64,000 bases of DNA from assembly GCA_018881555.1 (NCBI GenBank), contig JACAXG010000125.1:286680-350679 (forward strand). Direction: 5' to 3'. The position numbers and the translations under genes are program-made. Below the pieces are notes generated by a model. The model did not search any database and was not told the origin of the DNA. It saw nothing but the letters and a program-made list of their open reading frames with translations. The first letter of the stretch is position 1; each line of letters opens with the position of its first letter. Below are positions 1 through 16,221 of this stretch, piece after piece. The DNA comes from Amblyornis subalaris (taxonomy: Eukaryota; Chordata; Aves; Passeriformes; Ptilonorhynchidae).

Positions 1-330
1 TCCCTGGTGCGTCCATCACCTGTCCCACCTGGGTGATGCGAAGTGTCCCTCACTCTGCATCCCCTGGCATTTTTGGGGTCCCCCCCTTCCCTGTCCCCTG
101 GCCCATCCTTGTCCCCATTTGGGTGGTGCCAGGTGCCCCCCACTCTTCACCCCCTGGCAGCTTGGGGTTCCCCCCATTCCCCGATGCGTTTGTCACCTGT
201 CCCAGCCCTGCTCCCATCTGGGCGATGCCCAGTGACTCCCATTCTGCACCCTCTGCATGTTTGGGGTCCCCCATTCCCTGGTGCATCCGTCCCCTGTCCC
301 AGCCCCGTCCCACTCTCCCTCCCCGGCAAG
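1..330. repeat. Minisatellite, about 90 bp unit
   Basis: Roughly three and a half degenerate copies of a C-rich unit. Each contains a version of 'CCCATTTGGGTGGTGCCAG', then 'CCCACTCTTCACCCC', then 'TTTGGGGTCCCCC'. It lies upstream of an exon of the unidentified gene and is probably intronic. Open frames across it come from the repeat and are not coding. Confidence 0.7.
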
Positions 331-401
331 GCGGGGTGTCCCGGTGCGGCGCGGGACGGGGATGGCGGGGGGGCCGGGCTGACGCCCGCCGTGGCCCGCA
401 G

Positions 402-1887
402 AGGTGCCGAAGGCGGCGGAGCCGGCCATGCTGCCGGTGGTGTGCGCGCTCACCGCCGCCTTCACCGCCGTCGCCATGGCCGTCCTGCTGTGCGCCCGCT
501 GCGGCCCGCGCTGCTGCCGACGCGCAGGTACCGGGGCTGGCGGCACCGGGGGGGCTGGGGGGGGGCAGAGGTGGGTGCCGGGGGATACGGGGGGGCTGGG
601 GGGCACGGGGAGTGCTGGGGGCCACAGGGGGTGCTGGGGGCACAGCGGGGGCCGGGGGGGCACGGGGAGGAGCTGGGGGGCACAGGAGGGGATGGGGGGC
701 ACAGGAGGGGATGGCGGGCAAAGGTGGGTGCTGGGGGGGCACGGGGGGACTGGGGGCGCAGAGGTGGATGCTGGGGGGCACAGGGGGGTCCTGGGGGGCA
801 GAAGGGGTGCTGGAGGGCACAGGAGGAGGCTGGGGGTGGGACATGGGTGTTGTGGCATGGGGGGCACACCCAGAGACCCCCCAGGTGCAACCGGGGATGG
901 GCTTCTGGGTGGGGAGGGGTTTTGCAGCTCCTTCGTGGAGTTGGGATGGGAATGGGGATGGGATGGGAATGGGATGGGATGGGAAGAGGATGGAGATGGG
1001 ATGAGGAGGAGGGTGAAGATGGGATGGGATGGGAATGGGACAAGGAGGGTGACGATGGGATGGGATAGGGATGGGATGAGGAGGGTGAGGATGGGATGGG
1101 GATGGAATGGGATGAGGAGGGTGAGGATGGGATGGGATGCAGATGGGATGAAGAGGAGGGTGAGGATGGGATGGGATGCAGATGGGATGAGGAGGAGGGT
1201 GAGGATGGGAGGGGATGGGATAGGATGAGGAGGAGGGTGACAATGGGATTGGATGGGATAGGACGAGGAGGAGGGTGACAATGGGATTGGATGGGATGGG
1301 ATGAGGAGGAGGGTGAGGATGGGATGGGATCAGATGGGGATGGGGTGAGGAGGGTGAGGATGGGATGAGATGGGGATGGGATGAGGAGGAGGGTGAGGAT
1401 GGGATGGGATGTGGGTGAGGGTGGGATGGGAATGGGATAGGGTGGGATGATTGTGAAGGGGAGGGGAGGGGATGGGATGGGGAAGGGATGCAGATGCGGG
1501 TGGGATGGGGATGGGATAGGGTGGGATGAACATGAGCGTGAGGATGGGAATGTGGGTGAGGGTGGGATGGGGATGGGATAGGGTGGGATGTAGGCGGGGA
1601 TAAGGACAGAGGCAGGGACAAGGACAAGGGTGTAGATGAGGGTGGTGACCAGGAGAGGATGGTGACCGGGAGAGGATGGGGACAGGGACGGGAACGAGAC
1701 CACTCCGTGTGGGGACACCGGGGTGCTGCTCCTTGCCCTGTGGGGTGCCACGGGTGGCACTGGGGGGTCCCCTGTCCTGGACTCCGCGTCCCCCTCAGCG
1801 CGGGGCCCGGCCCTGCAGTCCGGAGCTGCGGACGGAGGGGACGGAGCAGAGGTGGCCTTGGGTGACCTGAAGAGTCTCAACACCTGA
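402..1887 (+). CDS. 3' end of an unidentified gene: small single-pass membrane protein (last two exons)
   Basis: Two exons are supported by splice signals and by polyadenylation downstream. Exon A is 402-527 (acceptor cccgcag, donor GTACCG at 528, phase 1). Exon B is 1799-1887 (acceptor cccctcag, ending at TGA 1885-1887). The joined frame stays open. Exon A encodes VPKAAEPAM, then a hydrophobic segment of about 22 residues (MLPVVCALTAAFTAVAMAVL), then a Cys/Arg-rich juxtamembrane stretch (LLCARCGPRCCRRA). That stretch would suit a stop-transfer signal with palmitoylation sites. Exon B encodes a short polar, acidic tail ending GDLKSLNT. I infer a type I-like C-terminus whose ectodomain is encoded upstream of the window. 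Alternatively, ATG 428 could start a very small membrane protein. I do not recognise the family. The intron is nearly all minisatellite. Confidence 0.6.
530..880. repeat. G-rich minisatellite
   Basis: Short degenerate units of about 20-35 bp built from GGGGGGCACAGG and GCTGGGGG motifs, inside the intron between 527 and 1799. Dense runs of four or more G give strong G-quadruplex potential on the + strand. Confidence 0.75.
915..1645. repeat. Purine-rich GATGGGAT/GAGGAGG minisatellite
   Basis: About 700 bp made almost entirely of GATGGGATGG and GAGGAGGGTGAG words in units of roughly 25-45 bp, inside the intron of the unidentified gene. The + strand has almost no C. The long frames on both strands here are repeat artefacts. 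Confidence 0.85.
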
Positions 1888-2103
1888 GGCCACNCCCAGC
1901 CCCCGGGGGGGTCCGCGTGTGACACCGGAGCAGGACACGGCCCCGACTCCCCAAAATGTGGGGACAGGGCGGGGGGGCAGGCATTGGGGGGCAGGATGGG
2001 TGGGGGGGTGCACGATGGCTTGGGGCGGGGCAGCTCACGGTCCCCCCACCCTTCAGGGGACCCTTGGGGTCCCACAGCGGGGGGGACAAACCTTCAGAGC
2101 CCA

Positions 2104-2109
2104 AATAAA
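2104..2109 (+). terminator. Polyadenylation signal AATAAA of the unidentified gene
   Basis: A canonical AATAAA hexamer 217 bases after the TGA at 1885-1887, followed by a G/T-rich stretch. It supports 1799-1887 as a terminal exon. Confidence 0.6.
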
Positions 2110-2329
2110 GCGCGTTGCTCCAGAGCGGGGGGTGACTCCCTCCCTCCCACCCGCGAGGAGTGAGGGGGCTTGGGGAGGTGGGGGGTGAGGGAGTGGGGTG
2201 GGGATGGGGTGTGGGGTACGGGCAGCGGTGGGGGGCCCGGGTGGGGGTCCCTGGGCAGGGATGGGGTGTGGAGATCCAAGGGGTTCCCCAAGGAGGGATG
2301 GGACATGGGGTCCTGAGAGTGTCCCCGTC

Positions 2330-2570
2330 TAGGGGTGGGCTGTGGGGGTCCTCGTTTAGGAATGAGATATGGGGGTCCCGGGGGTGTCGCTGTTTAGGGA
2401 CAGGCTGTGGGGGTCCCGGGGGCGTTCCCGTTTAGGGGTGGGCTGTGGGGATCCCGGGGGTGCTCCCTTTTAAGGACCGGCCGTGGGGGTCGCGGGGGGG
2501 TCCTCGTTTAGGGGTGGGCTGTGGGGATCCCGGGGGTGTTCCTGTTCAGGGGTGGGCTGTNGGGGTCTCT
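2330..2570. repeat. Tandem repeat, about 43 bp unit
   Basis: Five to six copies of a unit containing GTGGGCTGTGGGG, then TCCCGGGGGTGT, then CCGTTTAGGG. It lies between the first gene and TSPAN33. Confidence 0.75.
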
Positions 2571-2865
2571 GGGGGGTCCCCACTCACGCTCACCGGCGGA
2601 CGGCTCACCGGGACACCCCCCCCTCCCACCATACACGGCCATGCCCCGCCCCTGGCCATGCTCCCGTGTCCTCCTGTATCCCAAACGCGCCCGGGGGGAT
2701 ATTTGGGATCCCGCAGCATCCCGGGGCCTCCGCGGGGCTGCCCCGGCTGCTGCTCCCACTTCTCTCCTCCTCCTTCTCCTCCCGTGGCCACCACTGCGAC
2801 TCGGGTGGGGCCAACAGAGCCTCCCTTCTCCCTTCCCTGCTGCCTGTGCCCTCCTGTTCATCCCT

Positions 2866-2934
2866 GTCCCGTCCCGTCCCGTCCCGTCCCGTCCCGTCCC
2901 ATCCCATCCCATCCCATCCCATCCCATCCCATCC
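2866..2934. repeat. Pentanucleotide microsatellite (GTCCC)7(ATCCC)6
   Basis: Seven GTCCC units (2866-2900) switch cleanly to six ATCCC units plus ATCC (2901-2934). This is a compound microsatellite in which one point change has spread through half the array. Confidence 0.95.
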
Positions 2935-2939
2935 TTGTT

Positions 2940-3775
2940 CCCAAACAGCCCGTCCCGCATCCAGCCGTGGGATTTGGGGTGCAGCAGGTGGCTCCTCGGT
3001 GACCCTAAAAGCACGAAGGGGGTTTTCTGGTTTTGGTTCCTCTGTCTGAAGCTGTCGTCTTCCTCCGGAAAGAGCACCAGCATCTGCTCCCAGGGGATTC
3101 CCAGCTCTGCCGAACCCTGGCGTAGAAGAGAAATAATACAAAATGGAATAATACAAAATTAAATAATNACTGGGAGTTGGTGCTCCCTCCAAGTGAAGGG
3201 TGACGGCACAAGGTGACAGCGTGATGGGACAAGGTGACAGTTCTTGTCTCTGCCCACACCAGCCAAGAAAATTGAAATGTGATGCAAAAAAATTAGAGCA
3301 AATCATCCAAAAAATGGGATTTGAGGGTTGGATCCTGTTCGGGAAGGGACCTGTTGCTTCCTCGTGTCCCAGGATTCACCAAAGCTTCCAAGATTTAGCA
3401 GCAGAGAGGGGAAGGGATGGGGTTTGGGCTCCCGCTTCCCTGTGGTGGTGAAGTCACCGAGGACGTAGTGTCAGCACTGGAGGGTTTTGGGCTGATTTCA
3501 GCAAATTCGGGTCAGAGACTCAGGAAAACCCCAAATCACCTCAGGTCGCGTTTCAGGGGTGAGGACTCTCCCGTGTCCCTGCTGTCCCTCGTGTCCCTTC
3601 AAGGGTTGTCACCTGGGGTGGAAATCGACTATTAATCATAATCATAATTATAGTATTTAACAATCCCCGCAAGGCCTGGGATTCTCTGCCGCAGGGACGA
3701 CGCGGTTCGGGCAGTTTCGGGGATCATCCAGGCGGGATTTGGGACCGATCCCTGGTTTAACACAGGATGGGAATG
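2940..3775. other. Intergenic stretch before TSPAN33
   Basis: Non-repetitive sequence with no exon-like frame, apart from short AT-rich repeats near 3127-3168 (ATACAAAAT words) and 3634-3660. Nothing functional is recognised. Confidence 0.5.
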
Positions 3776-3779
3776 GGGT

Positions 3780-3997
3780 GCGCTGGCCCTTTAAGCACGG
3801 ACAGGTGCGCGGGGGCGGCACCGGCGGCTGAGTGACGGGGCCAGCGACCAATGGGAAGGCAGAGCGCGGGGGAGAGACCAATCAGCGCGCGGGAAACGGA
3901 GGGGGCGGGGCGGGGCTCGGCGGGGCCGGAGCCTGCGGGGACCGGTCCCGTTCGGCCCCGTTCGGCTCCGCTCGGCGCCGTTCGGCCCCGCTCGGCC
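3780..3997 (+). promoter_or_regulatory. TSPAN33: TSPAN33 CpG-island promoter and 5' UTR
   Basis: CpG-dense sequence directly upstream of the TSPAN33 start. It has two CCAAT boxes in the same orientation at 3848-3852 and 3878-3882, 30 bp apart (NF-Y type), and GGGGCGGGG (GC box, Sp1 type) near 3903. No TATA box is apparent. The stretch just before the ATG carries three or four copies of a short GTTCGGCCCC-like repeat. Confidence 0.6.
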
Positions 3998-6900
3998 ATG
4001 GCGAGGCGGGCGGCGGCCCCCGCCGGGCCCGTCGGGGACGATTTCTCGTTCGTGAGCCCGGTGGCCAAGTACGTGCTCTTCTTCTTCAACCTGCTCTTCT
4101 GGGTGAGTGCGGCCGCACCGGGACAACCCATTCCCGAAGGACCCCCGGACCCCGGGGCTGTCCCCATCCCCGGATCCCATTGGGATCACCCCATCCCCGG
4201 CACTGCACCGGGGACCCCCGGCCCCTAGGACTGTCTCCATCCCTGGGCCGCATTGGGATCACCCCATCCCCGGGATCCCCGGGACCCTCCATCCTCAGGA
4301 CCCCACTGGGACCCCCAGCCCTTGGGACTGCCTCCACCCCTGGACCCCACTGGGACGCCCCCATTCTCGGGATTCCCGGACCCACTCCCATCCTCAGGAC
4401 CCCACTGGGAACCCGCGGACTCTGGGGCTGTTCCCATTCCTGGACCCCACTGGCACCCACTATCCACACCCCATTTGGACCCCTGAATCCCCAGGACTCC
4501 ACCAGGACATCCCCTTATTGTTGAGGGGGGTGGGGGTGGAGGGGAGCCGGGTTCCCTCCGGAGGGGTTTTGGGGTTCTTTGGGCCCCCACCACCTCACCG
4601 GGACCCTTCCTGGCCCCAGATAAATGAAAAACCCCAAGAGTGGTGACAGGGAGGGGGGACAAAGACCCCTCTGGTCCCCAACCCACCCTAGGGATATCTC
4701 CTGTGTGGAAGCCACACGGTTTTCCATGCTTTGGGGCTTTTTTGAGGGCTTTTAAAAATTTTTTTTCTGGTTTCTTTGTTAATGTTTTGGGCACTTTTGT
4801 CCTGCTCGGGGGGATTTTTTTTTTTTTACATTTTGGGGATTTTTTTTAATATTTTTGTGGGGGTTTTTTGCTGGTTGTTTCCGCATTTGCAATCTTATTT
4901 TNGAGGAAGTTTCTCTCTTCCCATAAATCACGTCCCCGTGTCCAGCCACCCGTAGAGGAACAGGGCTGGCGGGTAACCTNGCGGGAGGTGGGGACAGGGG
5001 TGGCCTCCAGGGAGGTGGGCACAGAGGTGGCCTCCCAGTAGGTGGGGACATAGTGGACACCTATGTGACAAAATGAAACCAAGGTGACAAATGAAACCGA
5101 GGCAGCGGCTCCAGCTCCAGTGCCCCATTTGCAGCCGTGCCTTTGTGGGGGCTGTGGGACGGAGGAGGTGACACCTCGGTGGCTCACACCCCCCGTGTCC
5201 CTCCGCAGATGATCTCCATGGTGATGGTGGCAGTGGGGGTCTACGCCCGTCTGCTCAAGCACGCAGGTGAGCTGGGGGGGCTCCCATCCGTGCTGATCCC
5301 GAGCACCTCGGGGGAGCGGGGTGCGGGATCCTGGGGGATCTGGGGGTGCCGGTGACAGCTCGTCACGACAGAGGCGGCGCTGGCCTGCCTGGCCGTGGAC
5401 CCCGCCATCCTCCTCATCATGGTCGGCGTGCTCACCTTCCTCATCACCTTCTGCGGCTGCGTGGGCTCCTTGCGGGAGAACATCTGCCTGCTGCAGCTGG
5501 TGAGTCCTCCAGGAGGGACCCCTGGGCCACCTCGGCGCGTCCCCTGTGCTCCCCTTGTTGTCACGTCCCTTTTTCCCGCAGTTCTCCGTCTGCCTGACCG
5601 TCGTCTTCCTCCTGCAGCTGGCGGCCGGCGTGCTGGGCTTNGTCTTCTCTGATAAGGTCCTGGGTGGGGGAGCGGTGGGAGGGGTGGGTGACCCCAGTCC
5701 TGTCCTGCTGGGTGACAGCCTCGCTGGTGTCCCCCCCGNTTGCCCCACAGGCGCGCGGGAAGGTCAGCGAGATCATCAACGGGGCCATCGTGCATTACCG
5801 GGATGACCTGGATCTGCAGAACCTCATCGATTTCGGGCANAAGGAGGTGAGGGGGGGCGGTCTGTAGGGTTGGGGTTTCCCTTTACTGGGTGAGGATGTG
5901 TCCCCACTCCCGGGTCAGGCTCAAATCTGTGGGGTGCTGCAGGTTGGGGACTTTGGGTGTCTCCTCCACGATGTCCTGCCCGGGCAGGTGGAGGTTGGGG
6001 ACAGCTGGAGGANAAGTGGGTGGGGGGAACAAACACCCCTCAGTGTCCTGTCCTGCTGAGCACCCCGTGCCCCCCCCACAGTTCAGCTGCTGCGGGGGCA
6101 TCTCCTACAAGGACTGGTCCCAGAACATGTACTTCAACTGCACCAACACCAACCCCAGCCGCGAGCGCTGCTCCGTCCCCTTCTCCTGCTGCCTGCACGA
6201 CGCCGACCAGGTCAGTCCTGGGGGGACCCCGGCTGGCCTTGGGGTCCCCCACTCTGGGCCTCCTCTCCCATCCCTGAGCCTGCAGTTCCTTCCCAAGGAG
6301 AGGGAACACGCTGACGGACGTATGGAACCCAGCCTGCCCNCTGGAGGTGTGGGGTGGGGACACCCGAGGAAGGGAACACCCCACCAAGGCAAAGGCCAGA
6401 GCTCCTGGTCACCCCACAGCNGCCCCCCAAGAGCAGGGACCCCGGTGTGTGGTGTCCCCAGCCCCTCTGTGCTCTGTCCCCTCTCCCAGGCCGTCATCAA
6501 CACCATGTGTGGCCACGGGATGCAGGCCAGGGGCTACCTGGAGGCCAGCGCCTTCATCCACACCAACGGCTGCATCGACAAACTGGTCAACTGGGTCCAC
6601 AGCAACCTCTTCCTGCTGGGGGGCATCACCCTGGGGCTGGCGCTCCCCCAGGTACGGGGTCCTGGGCACTGAGGGGAGAAGGGTCCGTCCCAAAGCTGTG
6701 CTCTGTGCGGTTTTGGGGGGAGTTGCCTGAATCATGTGGCCGATTGCGAGACGGGGAAGTTGGGACGGTGGGGAAGCGATGCAAATGGGGGGCATGGGGT
6801 GACACTGCCTGGTGTCCCTCACCACCTCCCTCTCCTCTCTCACTTTCCTCTCCTTCTCTTCCTTTCCCTCTCACCCTTTCTTTCTTCTCCCACTTCCCTC

Positions 6901-7310
6901 TTCCCCTCCCTCTCCCCTTTTCCCTTTCCTCTCCCTTCCCCTTCCTCTCTCCTTCCCCTTCCTTTCCACCCCCCTTCCCTCTCTCCTGCCTCTCCTCCTT
7001 TCTTCCCTCTCCCCCTTCTCTCCTTCCTTCTCACCTTCTCCCTTCCCTTTCCCCTCTCCCTCCCTATTTCTCCCCCCTTCCTCTTACCTTCCCCTCCCTC
7101 TTCTCCATCTTTCCCTCTCCCCTTCCCCTCTCTTTCCCCTTCCTCTTCACTCTTCCTTTCCCTTTCCCTTCCCTCTCCTTTTCCCCGCCTCCCCTCCATC
7201 CCCTCCAGCTGGTGGGCATCGTCCTGGCCCAGCTCCTCATCAACCAGATCCGTGACCAGATCAAGCTGCAGCTCTACAACCAGCAGCACCGGGCAGACCC
7301 CTGGTACTGA
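3998..7310 (+). CDS. TSPAN33: Tetraspanin-33 (8 coding exons, complete)
   Basis: Exons: 3998-4102, 5209-5266, 5372-5499, 5582-5656, 5751-5846, 6082-6210, 6490-6651, 7209-7310. All have GT-AG introns and matching phases. They total 285 codons (284 aa), against 283 aa for the human protein as I recall it. The start is ATG 3998 (context GGCCATGG), beginning MARRAAAP. There are four membrane segments at about residues 24-46, 62-84, 95-118 and 235-257. The large extracellular loop has the CCG motif at C157-C158-G159 and eight cysteines (157, 158, 174, 184, 190, 191, 204, 225). That pattern defines the TspanC8 subgroup, which escorts and regulates the metalloprotease ADAM10. N173 in NCT is a possible glycosylation site. 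The C-terminus QQHRADPWY matches the vertebrate TSPAN33 tail. In mammals it is linked to erythroid and activated B cells. N bases at 5641 (F or L) and 5840 (Q or H) are unresolved third codon positions. Confidence 0.97.
4120..4520. repeat. Minisatellite in TSPAN33 intron 1
   Basis: Degenerate C-rich units built around GGACCCCACTGGGA and CCCATCCCCGGGA, spaced about 55-75 bp. The array begins soon after the exon 1 donor and fills the first part of the intron. Confidence 0.7.
6806..7207. repeat. Polypyrimidine tract in TSPAN33 intron 7
   Basis: About 400 bases of nearly pure C/T on the + strand (words such as CCTTTCCCTCTC and TTCCCCTTCC), broken by only a few purines. It runs straight into the exon 8 acceptor at 7208. 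Long mirror-symmetric pyrimidine tracts can form triplex H-DNA. The long open frames here are compositional artefacts. Confidence 0.9.
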
Positions 7311-7867
7311 CCCCGCAGCACAGCGCCGGCTCCGGGGCCTCCACGGCCGTTTCCCAAACTCCGGATCCACGGGAAGAGCCGAGGGGGTTTTGCTGGAGAA
7401 GAGGAAGGTTGGAGCTGTGGATCCATGCAGAGAGCGACGTGCAGGGAGCATGGAGACTCCGTGCCTTTGGCTGGGCTCGGCCAGGACGTGCCGAGCTGCA
7501 CCAGCTGCGGGGAATCGCTGCCTGTCTGTCTGTCCGTCCGTCCTGCTGGGGCACAGAGCTTTGCACTGGGATGCGCTTCCCATCTCCATGCGCTGGAGAA
7601 GGACATTTGTCTGTGTGTCCGTGCACCGAGCTGCCTTCACCCAGGGTGCTCCAGGACCGGGGATATTCCCCCCCCACTGCCGGGTGCCACCCACCCCGTC
7701 GGCTCCGTCCCGGTGTCCGTGGGGCCGGGGACGGCCGAGGGCACAGCGGGGCTGCCCCGCGGGTGCCTCACCAGCCGGGGAGGGGGTCCTGCGTGTCCCC
7801 CGGGCTGCTGGGCCCCTCGCGGACGAGCCGGTGCCGGGCCGCGACGCTTCCCTTGGCTTTCACGGAG

Positions 7868-7873
7868 AATAAA
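7868..7873 (+). terminator. TSPAN33: Polyadenylation signal AATAAA of TSPAN33
   Basis: A canonical hexamer 558 bases after the TGA at 7308-7310, defining a 3' UTR of about 0.6 kb (7311 to about 7890). Confidence 0.7.
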
Positions 7874-8169
7874 GGGACGAGGTGGGACGCTCCGAGCTCT
7901 GCCGGATCGCTGAGGGGACGGGGAGAGGCCTCCCCCATCCCGCGCCACCATCCCGGTGTTGTGCTGGGATACAAGGCGGGAGAAGGGGCAGCACAGCCAC
8001 GGGAANCGGCCTCGGCCTCGCCGCCGCCTTTCGGAGCTGTCGCAAAGCCGTGGGTGGAGTTTTTTGGGATTTTTTTCCTCCTTTTAATTTTCCCTTCTGC
8101 TCAGGCTGGGTGGTCCCTCCCGCGGAGGCAGTCGGGATGCGGCCCAGCGCCCGGCTCTTTGTGTGCGGC

Positions 8170-9995
8170 CGGGAGCTTTCTCTCCCAAAAAAANACCCTT
8201 TTTGGCCTCTTTTTCCCCCGAAAAGCCACCTCGTCCCCACGCCAAAATGCGGCTTGTTCCCCAAAAAAGTGATTTCTTTCCCCCAAAAGTGGTTGCTTCT
8301 CCGAGGAATGAGACCTCCCTGCTAAAAAAGAAGTGGGTTTTCCCCTCCAAAAGTTACTTTTCTTCCCAAAATTTCTCCTNCAAAGAGCCACTTCTCCCCC
8401 CAAAAAGCAAGTTTACTCCAAAAAGTAGCTGCTGTCCAAAAAAGTAGCTTTTCCCCCCCAAAAAGCAACTTTTCTCCTCAAAAAAGTTGGTTTTGTCCCC
8501 CTACACTGATTTTTTCCCAAAAAAAGGTAACTTCCCCCTAAAAAAAGGAGCTTTCCTCCACAAAAATCCACTTCTCTACCCCAAAAAATGGCTTTTCTCT
8601 CCTGAAATGTACTTTTCCCAAAGTACTCCTGCCTCAAAAAAATAACTTTTTTCCCCGGAAAAAGTTTATTTTATCCTCAAAAAGTGGCTTATTTTCCCCT
8701 AGATATTGAGTTTTAGCCTCAAATGGAAACTTTTCTTTCCCAATCAAGTGCCTTTTTGTCCCCTAAAAATGACTTTTGTTTCCCCAAAACCAACTTTTCA
8801 CCTCCAAAAAGTAACTTTTTCCTCACAAAAGCCTTTTCATCATATTTTCCTCCACCGAAAAAAGGACCTTTTTCTCACAAGAAGGAACTTTTTCCTCAGC
8901 AAAAGTGACTTTTCCCTCAAAAACCATACATTTTCCTCATAAAAAGTGAGGGTTTCCCCACAGAAGTGACTTTTTCCTCATAAGAAGGAACTTAGCCCTC
9001 CCAAAAGGAAACTTTTCCTCACAGAAAGTGACTTTTTCCTTCCAAAAATGGACCTTTTCCACAAGAAGGAACTTTTTCCTCACAAATAGTGACTTTTTCC
9101 TCACAAAAAGGGATCTTTCCCTCACAAGAGTGACCTTTTTCTCACAAAAAACACCTTTTCCCTCACAAAAGGTGACCTTTTTCCTCACGAGTGAATTTTT
9201 CTGCACAAAAAGGAATTTTTCCACACAAAAAGGAATTTTTCCTCACAAAAGGGACTTTTTCCTCCCAAAAAGTGACTTTTTCTCCACAAAAGGGACTCCT
9301 TCCTCACAAAAAAGAACTTTTTCCTCACAAAAAGNNACTTCTTCCTCAGAAAAAGGAACTTTTTCCTCACAAAAAGTTACTTTTTTCCTCACGAGTGGAT
9401 TTTTCTTCACAAAAAGGAACTTTTTCTTCAGAAAAAAAGAACTTTTCCCCCACAAAAAGTGACTTTTTTCCTCATGAGTGAATTTTCCTTCACAAAAAGG
9501 GACGTCTTCCTCCGAAAAAGGAACTTTTTCCTCACAAAAAGGAGCTTTTTCTACAGAAAAAAGAACTTTTCCCCCACAAAAAGTTACTTTTTTCCTCACG
9601 AGTGGATTTTTCTTCACAAAAAGGGACTTTTTCCTCACAAAAAGTGACTTTTCCTCACAAAAAGGAACTTTTTCTACAGAAAAAAGAACTTTTCCCTCAC
9701 AAAAAGTTACTTTTTTCCTCATGAGTGAATTTTCCTTCACAAAAAGGGACTTCTTCCTCAGAAAAAGGAACTTTTCCCTCACAAAAATGAACTTTTTCCT
9801 CAGAAAAAATAACTTTTCACTCACAAAAAGTGACTTTTTTCCTCACGAGTGGATTTTTCTTCACAAAAAGGAACTTTTCCCTCAGAAAAAGGAACTTTTT
9901 CCTCACAAAAAGGAACTTTTCCCTCACAAAAAGGAACTTTTCCCTCACAAAGGGGACTCTTACCTCCCAAAAAACCACTTTTCCCTCACTTTTTA
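8170..9995. repeat. Large near-palindromic minisatellite upstream of SMO
   Basis: About 1.8 kb of degenerate units of roughly 20-22 bp, of the type AAAAAGGAACTTTTTCC followed by TCAC. The left third is more diverged (AAAAAGTAACTTTTCCCC). From about 9030 units are more regular, and groups of four to six units recur as a higher-order block marked by TTTTTTCCTCACGAGTG (near 9388, 9591, 9835; also 9468 and 9711 as CATGAGTG). Each unit has dyad symmetry, an A-run plus G facing C plus a T-run. The array stops about 60-80 bp before the SMO CpG island. Frames in all phases are open because many units are 21 bp; they are not genes. Confidence 0.95.
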
Positions 9996-10059
9996 GTGAC
10001 TCTTCCCTGACAGAGACGCCACTTTCCCCTCACAAAAAGCGCCTTTCCCCTCACAAAAC

Positions 10060-10276
10060 GCGTCTCTTACCCTCCGCAGCGCTTCCCCCGCGGTCCCTCC
10101 CTCAGCCCGCCCCGGCGGGGGGCGCGGGCCGGGCCGGGCCCCGGGCGGCGGCGGCGGAGGAGGAGGAGCAGCGGGGCCGCTCCGCTCGCTCCCGGCGAGC
10201 CCAACAAAGGCGGCGGGGCCATGGCGGGCCCCTCGCCCCGCTCCCAGCCGCCCTAAGCCCGCCGAGCGCCCCCGGG
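10060..10276 (+). promoter_or_regulatory. SMO: SMO CpG-island promoter and 5' UTR
   Basis: A sharp change from the A/T-run minisatellite to CpG-dense sequence that continues through exon 1. GC boxes (CCCGCCCC near 10107) are present and no TATA box is seen. The transcription start cannot be placed from sequence alone. Confidence 0.55.
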
Positions 10277-15623
<5,347 letters not shown>

Positions 15624-16133
15624 TCCCACCGGGATGGGGACGCCTCGGGGAGAGAGCCGAAGGTTCATCCAGCATTGGCAGCCTGCGAGGGGNCACCGGA
15701 ACCCAGCTCATCCCATGGGATCCACCCCAGCACCCCGTGGGCGATTTCTCCCCCTGGAGGACGGCGGCATCACCCAGACAGGCTCGATGCACATCCCAGC
15801 CTGGCAATTCCGCTGGGCTTCCCTCCAGCATCGCTGGGGGAAGACAAACAGGCTGCTGGTGGAACAACCCCCCCGTTCCCACCGGGATCTAAGGACGAGG
15901 GGGACGCTCCCTTCGCAGGGAGGCCCCTCCAGGACGGCGGGCGAGCGTAGATCAGGGTAGGTTTTGGGGAGCTTTGTCCTGCATTTCGGGGTGCTGACAC
16001 CCCTTGCTCTGCCCCACCCACGGCTAGAGGTACGTAGAGCTCACAGACACTTGTGCCAATAGGGAATTTTTATGAAATTTCTTATTTTTTAACCTTTGTA
16101 TCCTTCACCGGGATGAAGGGGATGAGCCCAGTC

Positions 16134-16221
16134 AGGGGGAACAGCAGCAGCATCATCCCCTTTTTTGTGGGGTCACCCCTGGGGCAACAGCAGCATCATC
16201 CCCTTTTTCTGGGGTCACCCC
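16134..16221. repeat. Tandem duplication of about 44 bp in the SMO 3' UTR
   Basis: Two direct copies containing AACAGCAGCATCATCCCC, then TTTTT, then GGGGTCACCC. The first copy has one extra CAG and small differences in the T run. Confidence 0.85.

Noticed and set aside
50..2075. Long minus-strand frames of over 500 codons, rich in Pro/Ser/His
   Set aside because: They lie on the GATGGGAT-type minisatellites; the protein is only the repeat translated, and real + strand exons interrupt the region.
4003..4600. Reading exon 1 of TSPAN33 on into the following open frame
   Set aside because: The downstream frame is the intron 1 minisatellite; the GT at 4103 joins precisely to the conserved exon 2 at 5209.
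6736..7872. A 378-codon frame across TSPAN33 intron 7 and the 3' UTR
   Set aside because: It is made of the C/T tract and continues out of frame with the TSPAN33 exon 8; no splice or coding signature.
8163..9996. Overlapping frames on both strands rich in Lys/Phe/Ser, and a CRISPR-like look of regular units
   Set aside because: Units are about 21 bp with no unique spacers, so all frames stay open. This is a eukaryotic minisatellite, neither a gene nor a CRISPR array.
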